This document shows, piece by piece, positions 34,629 to 41,377 of a stretch of 64,000 nucleotides of DNA; position 1 is the first letter of the stretch; each line of letters begins with the position of its first letter. The DNA is from Allobogoriella deserti (GTDB taxonomy: Bacteria; Actinomycetota; Actinomycetes; Actinomycetales; Actinomycetaceae). Below the pieces are notes generated by a model that saw nothing but the letters and a program-made list of their open reading frames with translations, made no database searches and was not told the DNA's origin. The stretch is from contig NZ_JBHUEE010000010.1 of NCBI RefSeq assembly GCF_042680605.1, positions 1 to 64,000 on the forward strand, in the 5' to 3' direction. A program made the position numbers and the translations under genes.

Positions 34629-35003
34629 ATGGACGTGTTTCGAGCGATAGCGGACCCGGTGCGCCGGGAGTTGGTCGAGCAGATCGCCAGCCGACCCCGT
34701 CGCGTGGTCGACCTCGCTCAGGCACGCGAGATCTCACGCCCTGCCGTCAGCAAGCACCTCAAAGTGATGGTCGAGGCTGGGATCGTCAGTGCCGAGGACC
34801 GCGGACGCGAGCGCTGGTACGCCCTACGACCCGAGGCCCTCGAGGAGATCGAGGCCTGGCTACGCCGCGTGCGGGCCACGCCGCCGGTCCCTGAACATGC
34901 ACTCGACGCCCTCGACCTCGAGGTGCGCCGCACCGAGCGGGAGCGCCGCAGCACCACGTCCAGTGACCGTCCGAACCGCCGACCAGGGGAGAACACCGCA
35001 TGA
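34629..35003 (+). CDS. ArsR-family regulator (SRPBCC-linked type)
   Basis: The 124-residue regulator has a winged helix spanning residues 1-90: FRAIADPVRRELVEQIASRP, ISRPAVSKHLKVMVEAGIVS and DRGRERWYALRP. It lacks the metal-binding Cys of ArsR/SmtB. This subtype is typically paired with an AHSA1/SRPBCC gene, exactly as here, the partner starting inside its stop codon. It has no Shine-Dalgarno sequence, so translation is probably leaderless. The tail after residue 100 is charged and disordered. Copy number of its operator has been doubled by the tandem duplication. Confidence 0.92.
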   Translation: MDVFRAIADPVRRELVEQIASRPRRVVDLAQAREISRPAVSKHLKVMVEAGIVSAEDRGRERWYALRPEALEEIEAWLRRVRATPPVPEHALDALDLEVRRTERERRSTTSSDRPNRRPGENTA

Positions 35004-35497
35004 GTCCGCGCCCGACCGCCGTCGTCGATGACACCACACAGCCGCCTCGGGTCGTGTTCACCCGACACTTCCGTGCTCCGATCGAGGACGTGTGGGAGGC
35101 CGTCTCCGACCCGGCGCGCCTGGAGCGGTGGATCGGCACCTATTCCGGGGATCCCGCCTCCGGTCACGTCACGTTCCGGATGACGGCCGAGGAGGACGCC
35201 GGGGACGAGGAGGTCGCGATCCACCGCTGCGAACCGCCCCACCACTGGTCCGTGACCACCAGCAGCGATGGCCAGTCCTGGTCCTTCACCCTCACCCTCA
35301 CCGAGGACGACGGCGGCACCCGCCTCGAGTTCGCGCAGGTCCTGACCGACCCGGCGGAGCTTCAGAGCTTCGGGCCGGGCTGGGAGTACTACCTCGACCG
35401 ACTGGCGGCCGACCTCCGCGGTGCGCAGGCCGACGAGGTGCGGTGGGAGGACTACTACCCGACGATGGCCGACTACTTCGCCACCCTGCGCCGCTAG
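35000..35497 (+). CDS. SRPBCC (AHSA1/Aha1-like) domain protein
   Basis: This 165-residue protein has an ATG overlapping the arsR stop (ATGA). The fold is recognisable from VVFTRHFRAPIEDVWEAVSDPARLERWIGTYSG, EVAIHRCEPPHHWSV, WSFTLTLTEDDGGTRLEF and the C-terminal helix GPGWEYYLDRLAADLRG. ArsR-SRPBCC pairs are common in actinobacteria, and the enzyme-like partner probably binds the inducer or detoxifies it. No catalytic residues can be named. Confidence 0.9.
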   Translation: MSPRPTAVVDDTTQPPRVVFTRHFRAPIEDVWEAVSDPARLERWIGTYSGDPASGHVTFRMTAEEDAGDEEVAIHRCEPPHHWSVTTSSDGQSWSFTLTLTEDDGGTRLEFAQVLTDPAELQSFGPGWEYYLDRLAADLRGAQADEVRWEDYYPTMADYFATLRR

Positions 35498-35510
35498 ATC
35501 GGGTCACCCG

Positions 35511-35698
35511 GCTTCTGGCCCCTGGCGCAACCTCGTCGGACGCTGGTTCGGCGAACTGACCACCACAAAGCTCCAACCAGGCGCACATATCTCGGTCCGC
35601 GCCCACGACACCGAGGTACGCGCATAGAGCAAGAACTGGAACGAGTGGTTTGCCCCAAGGTATGGACCAAGACCAGCGAACACATCCTCGAATCCGGC
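35511..35698 (+). pseudogene. IS630-family transposase C-terminal remnant
   Basis: In one frame 35520-35627 reads WRNLVGRWFGELTTTKLQPG then AHISVRAHDTEVRA and a TAG stop. In another frame 35657-35695 reads KVWTKTSEHILES. Together these match the C-terminus of IS630-type DDE transposases (consensus roughly NxVExWFxxLTxKxLRRG...VRALExxIRAWI...PxVWTKTADEIL). The frame is broken by a stop and a shift, the catalytic core is missing, and no terminal repeats or TA target duplication are evident. It is a decayed insertion marking this spot as an integration site. From 35699 to 35802 I see nothing. Confidence 0.75.
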
Positions 35699-35802
35699 AC
35701 ACGGGGCTGCATCCGAATGACGCCTCACGGCTATAGGTCATGTCTCCCACCCGCGGCGGCGCTGGGATCACGGCGAGTGGATAGAGCTTGTTGGTGCCCT
35801 CA

Positions 35803-36387
35803 TCACTGGGGTAGATCGATGTACCTCTCCACGATCAACGGGCGCTTTAGTGGGTTCGTGAACACAACGCGCCCCAACACCAGCAGAGGTCCGTACAGGA
35901 CTGTTTCGTGACCGAAATTGTCATGAGGGTGCTGAGCCTTGACCGGACCTTCGGTGAACTGCGGGCCAAAGGAGTATTCGACTTCCTTGATCTTGCTATC
36001 GCTGAGTGGGCCGCTTCCGTGCTGGGTCAAATGAACTCTTGCGGTCCACCATTTCCGGTTGTCGTCACTTCTGCCGGGAGCGGGAGTGACACTGTGAGTG
36101 AGAAAGACGCCCTGCCGTCTCCGATACTCGTTCTCGCGGAGGTAGTGCCACTGGTCGGTGCTCCACGCTCGGGCATCGAGTCGTCTGAGCCGACCCTCGT
36201 CGCAGAGGATGACGATCAGCGCGACAACGGTCAGAACGCAAGTGATCCACAAACCCACGAGGTCTCGCTCACCCGCAACAAGAGCCAGGGTGAAGGAGAC
36301 GCTGACGCCTGCCGTGAAGACGTACTCCGCGATACGGCGTACGGCGGTGTCGCGGGTCGAATCCACTGGGCTGGGGTAGCGGTCCAT
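35803..36387 (-). CDS. Two-span membrane protein with C-terminal YEATS-like (pYEATS) domain
   Basis: The protein has 194 residues. Two hydrophobic spans (AEYVFTAGVSVSFTLALVA and LVGLWITCVLTVVALIVILC, about residues 20-62) are followed by a charged linker. A beta-sandwich-like region from about residue 112 then has WWTARVHLTQHG, KIKEVEYSFGPQFTEGPVKA, HETVLYGPLLVLGRVVFTN and LIVERYIDLP. The VEY-x-F-x-P-x-F strand-turn and the aromatic-rich final strands look like the prokaryotic YEATS domain known from conflict-related proteins. GC content is clearly below the neighbours. It sits between an IS630 remnant and a VapBC remnant. The antisense frame at 35908-36393 lacks any domain and a ribosome site. 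Confidence 0.55.
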   Translation of the reverse strand: MDRYPSPVDSTRDTAVRRIAEYVFTAGVSVSFTLALVAGERDLVGLWITCVLTVVALIVILCDEGRLRRLDARAWSTDQWHYLRENEYRRRQGVFLTHSVTPAPGRSDDNRKWWTARVHLTQHGSGPLSDSKIKEVEYSFGPQFTEGPVKAQHPHDNFGHETVLYGPLLVLGRVVFTNPLKRPLIVERYIDLPQ

Positions 36388-36400
36388 CTGTGAATGCTAT

Positions 36401-36487
36401 GGACGAGGACGTCATGCGCTGACGAGATTCGTCCGACAACAGACCCATGCGCCAGTCGTAGTAGCCCTGTCCATAATCCTGCGACAT
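36401..36487 (-). other. Possible short leader coding segment or broken 5' part of the YEATS-like gene
   Basis: One frame before the membrane protein's start, the minus strand reads MSQDYGQGYYDWRMGLLSDE and a few more polar residues, composition-wise coding-like. It then loses sense in the region of the ATG of the next frame. A single-base shift would fuse it to that protein, so it may be a frameshifted N-terminal extension, a leader peptide, or chance. The surrounding 36388-36538 gap holds nothing else. Confidence 0.25.
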
Positions 36488-36538
36488 GGCGGCAACCGAC
36501 TGCCGAGGGGGTCTGATGCTCGGCGTAAGGAGACGTGC

Positions 36539-36922
36539 CTAGCGGTGCGACGCCGGATCGAGCGCCAGCCCGACGGCATCGGCAAGCTGCGCGAGGTCGC
36601 GATCGTGTGCGAGGACAACGGCACCGTTCCGGAGCGCGACGGCCGCGATCACGCAGTCGATCAGGCCGCGGGGCGTGACGCCAAGCCGACGACAGGTGCG
36701 GTAGATCGTCACCGCACCGTCAAAGTCGGCGACCGGGTCGATGCGGAGCACAGCAAAGCGGTCCAGCAGTCGGCGAAGGTCGCGCTCGCCGGCGTCGGTT
36801 CGCGCGCCTGACATCGCCAGCGCCGCCTCGCGGGACATCGGATCGCCGGCCAGGTGCCGCAGCGCGAGATCGACGGCCTCGGTCTTGGTCGTCACGCCGT
36901 AGCGCCTCATGATGGTCGCCAC
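36539..36922 (-). pseudogene. VapB-VapC toxin-antitoxin remnant, fused in frame after internal deletion
   Basis: The 127-residue frame begins with MRRYGVTTKTEAVDLALRHL and MSREAALAMSG, the C-terminal half of a VapB antitoxin; the N-terminal DNA-binding strand is absent. At about residue 41 it jumps into the second half of a VapC PIN domain: LLDRFAVLRIDPVADFDGA, RRLGVTPRGLIDCVIAAVAL, VLAHDRDLAQLADAVGL. Of the four PIN acidic residues, the first Asp (DTSVW region) and the Glu are deleted; the Asp of IDCVIA and of HDRD remain. The toxin must be inactive. The aldo/keto reductase gene starts only 38 bp upstream on the other strand. Confidence 0.8.
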
Positions 36923-36959
36923 GGCGCCGCCGATGCCCCGCCGGACTAGGCTCGCGGCT

Positions 36960-37931
36960 ATGGACTACGTGCGACTCGGGCGTTCCGGACTGACCGTCTC
37001 CACCGTCGGACTGGGGTGCAACAACCTCGGCCGGGCCGGGACCGACACGCAGACCGAGGAGGGCAGTACCGCCGTCGTCCGTGCCGCCCTCGACGCCGGC
37101 ATCACCCTCTTCGACACGGCCGACACCTACGGCGCCGAGCCGGGGCTCAGCGAGACGCTTCTCGGCCGCGCGCTCGCAGGCCGGCGCGACGAGGCGATCG
37201 TCGCGACCAAGTTCGGGATGGACGCCCGCGGCGCCAACGGCACCGACTTCGGGGCGCGCGGGTCGCGCCGCTACCTCGTCAAGGCGGCCGAGGCCTCCCT
37301 GCGCCGTCTCGGGACCGAGTACATCGACCTCTACCAGCTGCACCGGCCAGACCCCGACACCCCGATCGAGGAGACGCTCTCCGCGCTCGACGACCTCGTC
37401 CGGTCCGGAAAGGTCCGGTACATCGGGCACTCGAACTTCGCCGGCTGGCAGATCGCCGAGGCCGCCCATGTCGCGCTGGACGGCGGGTTCACGCCGTTCA
37501 TCTCGGCGCAGAACCACTACAGCCTCATCGAGCGGTCCGCCGAGCGCGAGGTCATCCCCGCCGCTGAGCATTACGGACTCGGCCTCCTGCCCTTCTTCCC
37601 GCTGGCCAACGGCCTGCTGACCGGCAAATACGCCTCCGGGAGCGCCCCCGAGGGCAGCCGGCTGAGCCGGTCGAAGCAGGAACTCCTCGACAACGCCGAG
37701 CTCATGGACAAGGTTCGCGCGTTCAGCGAGTTCGCGCGCCAGCGGGACATGGCCGAGGTGCAGGTCGCGTTCTCCTGGCTGGCGTCCCAGCCCGCGGTGG
37801 CCAGCGTGATCGCCGGCGCCACCACACCCGAGCAGGTGGCCCAGAACGCCGAGGCCGTCTCGTGGACACCGACGGAGCAGGACGAGGAAGCTCTCGCCGC
37901 GATCTTCCCGCGTGCGGGCTCCTCGTTCTGA
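36960..37931 (+). CDS. Aldo/keto reductase
   Basis: This 323-residue NADPH-dependent oxidoreductase starts at the ATG at 36960. The TIM-barrel landmarks are present: GLGCNNLGRAG, LFDTADTYGAEPGLSETLLG with catalytic Asp and Tyr, ATKFGMD with Lys, YQLHRPDP with His, and VASVIAGATTPEQVAQNAEAVSW near the cofactor site. The group resembles YajO/Tas-type and voltage-channel beta-like AKRs. The physiological carbonyl substrate is unknown. It has no operon partner. Confidence 0.93.
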   Translation: MDYVRLGRSGLTVSTVGLGCNNLGRAGTDTQTEEGSTAVVRAALDAGITLFDTADTYGAEPGLSETLLGRALAGRRDEAIVATKFGMDARGANGTDFGARGSRRYLVKAAEASLRRLGTEYIDLYQLHRPDPDTPIEETLSALDDLVRSGKVRYIGHSNFAGWQIAEAAHVALDGGFTPFISAQNHYSLIERSAEREVIPAAEHYGLGLLPFFPLANGLLTGKYASGSAPEGSRLSRSKQELLDNAELMDKVRAFSEFARQRDMAEVQVAFSWLASQPAVASVIAGATTPEQVAQNAEAVSWTPTEQDEEALAAIFPRAGSSF

Positions 37932-37952
37932 GGAGCGCGCCGAGCCCGGTAC

Positions 37953-39044
37953 TCACACGAGCCCGGAGATCTCCTGTGCGTCCTCGCCGACCACCGCCCG
38001 GGCCAGCGCATCGCCGAGCAGGGGCGCCATCGTCAGGCCACCGGCGCCGTACCCCGTCGCCACCCACAGCCGCTCGCCCACCTGGCCGACCACGGGCAGC
38101 TCGTCGGGCAGCGGGCGCAGGCCGACCCGGGTCTCGATAAGGGTGGCGTCGGCGAGGCCGGGGGCGATCGACAGCGCGTCCTGCAGCACCTGGAGCTGAC
38201 CGGCGGCCGTGATGCGCGGGTCGAACCCGCTCCCGGTCTCCCGGGTGGCACCGGCCACCACTCGTCCCGCGTCGAAGGCGACCAGGTAGTGGTGGGCGAG
38301 AGGGGTGACCGTCGGCCACGCCGAGGTGTCCGCGCCCTCCAGGCGCAGGTGGGTGATCTGCCCACGCTGGGGTACCACCGGCACGCGCACGCCCGCGCGA
38401 GCCAGCAGGTCCGCGGTCCACGCCCCGGCCGTGACGACGACGGCGTCCGCCTCCAGCGGGGTCGTGTTCACCTCGGCGGTCACGGCCTCGCCGACGGTGG
38501 CCAGGTGCACAGCCCCGCTCATCCGCCGGGCACCGGCCCGCGTTGCCGCCGCGAGCAGCGCGTCGCGCAGCGTGCGTCCGTCCACCCGGCCGCCACCGGT
38601 GAGGAAGAAACCTGACAGGTCCTCGGCCAGCGGTGGGAAGAGGTCGCGCAGCTGCCCGGTGTGGAGCCGTTCGACCCGGCCGGCCACCGCGCCGGCGGCG
38701 GCGACCCGCTCCCGGACGTTCGCCTCTGCGGCGGCGAGCACACCAGGATCGTGGTGGACCGCGAGCGAGCCGGTGCGCCGATAGTCCGGGGGAGTCACGC
38801 CCGCCTCGCCGAGGAGGTCGAGCAGCCTCGGGTAGAAGGCGCCCCCGGCGGCGTAGAGGTCGTAGAAGCGTCCTGTCGAGGAGGACAGCCACGGCGCCAC
38901 GATGCCGGCGCCGGCCGCGGTGGCCTGACCCGCGGCGCCGTCGTCCACGACCGTGACGGCGACCCCGCGGCGAGCGAGGGCGAAGGCGACGGAGGCGCCG
39001 GCCACGCCGGCCCCGATGACGACGGCGGAGGAGGACGAGCTCAC
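37953..39044 (-). CDS. FAD-dependent amine/D-amino-acid oxidase (DAO family)
   Basis: The enzyme has 363 residues from a GTG at 39044, chosen because the dinucleotide-binding strand follows at once (AVVIGAGVAGASVAFALARRG). It has VVDDGAAGQATAAGAGIVAPW after the Rossmann unit, a substrate domain, and the C-terminal FAD contact VGQVGERLWVATGYGAGGLTMAPLLGDALA. DAO-family proteins oxidise D-amino acids, glycine or sarcosine. No thiamine or opine genes are adjacent to narrow it. The longer open frame upstream is not coding. Confidence 0.88.
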   Translation of the reverse strand: MSSSSSAVVIGAGVAGASVAFALARRGVAVTVVDDGAAGQATAAGAGIVAPWLSSSTGRFYDLYAAGGAFYPRLLDLLGEAGVTPPDYRRTGSLAVHHDPGVLAAAEANVRERVAAAGAVAGRVERLHTGQLRDLFPPLAEDLSGFFLTGGGRVDGRTLRDALLAAATRAGARRMSGAVHLATVGEAVTAEVNTTPLEADAVVVTAGAWTADLLARAGVRVPVVPQRGQITHLRLEGADTSAWPTVTPLAHHYLVAFDAGRVVAGATRETGSGFDPRITAAGQLQVLQDALSIAPGLADATLIETRVGLRPLPDELPVVGQVGERLWVATGYGAGGLTMAPLLGDALARAVVGEDAQEISGLV

Positions 39045-39185
39045 CTGACCATTCTGTCCGGCTCGTCGGTCGGTGTCCGGCCACCTCGCCGGGCGGGCGC
39101 GTGCGCACCAGGCGACCGGGGACCCGCGACGGGTCCGAGGAACGCGACAGACACAGCGGCAGCGGCGGCTGGGCATACTGGCCCC

Positions 39186-40175
39186 ATGCGGATGCCGACC
39201 GAGCTGCACCTTCATCTCGAGGGGACGCTCGAGCCTGAGATGACGTTCCGGCTGGCGGAGCAGAACCGCCTCGACCTGCCCTGGCGCGACCCCGACGAGC
39301 TGCGCGCCCGGTTCGACTTCACCGATCTCCAGTCGTTTCTGGACCTGTACACGATGAGCCAGGAGGTCCTGCGCACCGGCGAGGACTTCCACGCCCTCAC
39401 CGACGCGTACCTCGCGCGCGCCGCGGCGGCGGGGGTGCGCCACGCCGAGGTCTCGCTCGACCTGCAGGCGCACACCGGACGCGGTGTGCGCGCGGCCGAG
39501 GTGCTCGACGGCGTCACCAGCGCCCTGCAGGCTGCGCCCGGCCGGCACGGCCTCTCGGCCGGGCTCATCGTCACGGTCCTGCGCCATCTCCCGGGCGAGG
39601 CGGCGCTGGCGACCGTCCGCGAGGTCGTGGAGTCCGGATACCCGGTGCTCGGTCTCGGGCTGTGCTCGACCGAGCTCACCGCGCACGCCCGCGACTTCGT
39701 CGAGGCCTTCGACCTCGCCCGCGCCCACGGCCTGCACTTGACCGCGCACGCCGGCGAAGAAGGACCGCCGCAGAACGTCACGGGCGTGCTCGACCATCTC
39801 CGCGTCGAACGCGTCGACCACGGCGTGCGCGCCTGCGGCGACCCGGCGCTGGTCGCCCGGCTGGTGGCCCAGCGCATCCCCCTCACCGTCTGTCCGGTCT
39901 CGAACCTGCGCCTGCGGGTTGTCGACGCGCTGCACGAGCACCCGCTGCGGCGGATGCTCGACAGCGGAGTGATGGTGACCCTCAACTCCGACGACCCCGC
40001 CTACTTCGGCGGTTACCTCGACGAGGTCACCGACCGCACGGCCGAGGCACTCGACCTGGGCGAGGAGCACCTGAGCACTCTCGCCCGCAACGGCATCGAC
40101 GCCGCCTGGGTGGAGGAGTCCCGCCGCCGCGAACTGCACGCCGAACTCGAGCGGGACCTCGGCGGCACACCATGA
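39186..40175 (+). CDS. Adenine deaminase / adenosine deaminase family (Aah1-like)
   Basis: The 329-residue enzyme of the ADA superfamily has the zinc ligands in ELHLHLEGTLEPE, the catalytic Glu in HAGEEGPPQNV, His in VDHGVRAC and the Asp pair in NSDDPAYFGGYL. EGTLEPEMTFRLAEQN and DDPAYFGGY are closer to the adenine deaminase branch (yeast Aah1, PA0148) than to adenosine deaminase proper. It would convert adenine to hypoxanthine for purine salvage. It overlaps the downstream tag gene by four bases. Confidence 0.88.
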   Translation: MRMPTELHLHLEGTLEPEMTFRLAEQNRLDLPWRDPDELRARFDFTDLQSFLDLYTMSQEVLRTGEDFHALTDAYLARAAAAGVRHAEVSLDLQAHTGRGVRAAEVLDGVTSALQAAPGRHGLSAGLIVTVLRHLPGEAALATVREVVESGYPVLGLGLCSTELTAHARDFVEAFDLARAHGLHLTAHAGEEGPPQNVTGVLDHLRVERVDHGVRACGDPALVARLVAQRIPLTVCPVSNLRLRVVDALHEHPLRRMLDSGVMVTLNSDDPAYFGGYLDEVTDRTAEALDLGEEHLSTLARNGIDAAWVEESRRRELHAELERDLGGTP

Positions 40176-40867
40176 GGGCCGGCGAGACGACCGGGGGGAG
40201 CGAGTCCGCGGCGGCGAGCGAGACCACCGGGACGACGTCAGGCGCCGTCGTCGTCGGACCGGACGGGCTGGCCCGGCCCACCTGGGCGGCTACCGACCCG
40301 CTGCTGCGCGAGTACTACGACACCGAATGGGGCATGCCGGTGACCGGCGAGGCCGCCGTGTTCGAACGGCTCAGCCTCGAGGCGTTCCAGTCCGGGCTCT
40401 CCTGGGCCACCGTGCTGCGCAAACGGCCCGCGTTCCGGGAGGTCTTCCACGACTTCGATCCTGACGCGGTCGCCGCGATGACCGACGGCGACATCGCGCG
40501 ACTGATGCAGGACGCGCGCATCATCCGCAACCGCCGCAAGATCGAGGCCACCCGCACCAACGCCCACGCCACGGTGATGTTGCGGGCGGACGGCGGCCTC
40601 GAACGGCTCGTGTGGTCCTACCGACCGGAGCGCACGCCGCTGCCGCGCACACCGCAGGAGGTTCCCACCACCAGCCCGGAATCGGTGGCCCTGTCGAAGG
40701 AGCTGCGACGGCGCGGATTCGTGTTCGTCGGCCCAACCACCATGCACGCCCTCATGGAGGCCATCGGCATCGTCGACACCCATCTCGTCGACTCCCACCG
40801 CAGAGGCTCTTCCGGCGTATGGAATCCCGACGGCACCCCACGCCTGCGCATCGCCACGCTCGGGTAG
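40172..40867 (+). CDS. DNA-3-methyladenine glycosylase I-like protein lacking most zinc ligands
   Basis: The protein has 231 residues, with its ATG within the previous stop codon. The Tag fold is clear: YYDTEWGMPVTGE, LSLEAFQSGLSWATVLRKR containing the base-recognition Glu, IARLMQDARIIRNRRKIEAT, and RRRGFVFVGPTTMHALMEAIG. In E. coli Tag the zinc snap is Cys4, His17, His175 and Cys179. Here the equivalents are Pro36, Tyr49, His204 and Ser208, so three of four are lost. About 28 disordered residues precede the fold. Coupling with an adenine deaminase suggests release of a modified adenine and its salvage, which is inference. Confidence 0.87.
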   Translation: MRAGETTGGSESAAASETTGTTSGAVVVGPDGLARPTWAATDPLLREYYDTEWGMPVTGEAAVFERLSLEAFQSGLSWATVLRKRPAFREVFHDFDPDAVAAMTDGDIARLMQDARIIRNRRKIEATRTNAHATVMLRADGGLERLVWSYRPERTPLPRTPQEVPTTSPESVALSKELRRRGFVFVGPTTMHALMEAIGIVDTHLVDSHRRGSSGVWNPDGTPRLRIATLG

Positions 40868-40905
40868 CCTGCGGGCGACGCGTGACGAGGCGTGGAGGGA
40901 AGACG

Positions 40906-41373
40906 ATGACGACGACCGAGAACGTGCTACGTGCCAGGGTGGACGATCTACCTGGCCTGGCCGGTGCCAGCTTCGGTCCGTCGTCCTGGCGGACCGTCAC
41001 CGCCGAGGAGGTCCGGGCTTTCGCCGACCTGACCGGAGATCACAACCCGATCCACCTCGACGAGGCGGCCGGCGCGGCGAGCCCCTTCGGTACGACGATC
41101 GTGCACGGCTACTTCACCCTCAGCCTCATCGTCCCGCTCATGGCCGAGGTGTTCGTCGTCGAGGAGGTCGGCACCGGCGTCAACTACGGATTGAACAAGC
41201 TGCGGTTCCCCGCGCCGGTACCCGTCGGCTCGCGCATCCGGCTGTCCGGCACGCTCAGCGACGTGACCGAGCTCGACGGCGGTCACCAGCTGCAGGTCGA
41301 CACCACCTTCGAGGTCGCAGGCGCGGCCAAGCCGGCCTGCGTCGCCCAGCTTGTCCTGCGCTACTACCGATAG
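40906..41373 (+). CDS. MaoC-like (R)-specific enoyl-CoA hydratase
   Basis: This 155-residue hot-dog-fold protein carries the hydratase-2 motif FADLTGDHNPIHLDEAAGAASPFGTTIVHGYF, with the catalytic Asp and His in DHNPIH. GGAGGGAAG precedes the ATG. It is four bases upstream of an acyl-CoA synthetase gene, so the pair likely handles one carboxylic acid: activation to the CoA ester and hydration of an enoyl intermediate. The chain length is unknown. Confidence 0.92.
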   Translation: MTTTENVLRARVDDLPGLAGASFGPSSWRTVTAEEVRAFADLTGDHNPIHLDEAAGAASPFGTTIVHGYFTLSLIVPLMAEVFVVEEVGTGVNYGLNKLRFPAPVPVGSRIRLSGTLSDVTELDGGHQLQVDTTFEVAGAAKPACVAQLVLRYYR

Positions 41374-41377
41374 CACC

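Larger units (their letters stand above)
34551..34648 (+). repeat. Perfect 49-bp tandem duplication spanning the arsR operator and start codon
   Basis: Bases 34551-34599 and 34600-34648 are identical copies. Each contains the palindrome GGTAACC-AGCG-GGTTACC followed by an ATG and the first codons of the arsR gene (MDVFRA). Because 49 is not a multiple of three, the upstream ATG (34580) opens an out-of-frame decoy of 104 residues, and only the downstream ATG (34629) reads the regulator. The perfect identity indicates a recent event or strong selection. Confidence 0.95.

Noticed and set aside
34580..34894. 104-codon gene starting at the first ATG of the duplication
   Set aside because: It only exists because the 49-bp duplication shifted the frame. 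After the repeat it runs out of frame through arsR and has no domain.
35908..36393. Plus-strand 161-codon frame opposite the YEATS-like membrane protein
   Set aside because: It has no ribosome-binding site and no membrane span or domain, whereas the minus strand shows two spans and a structured C-terminus. The choice is moderate, not certain.
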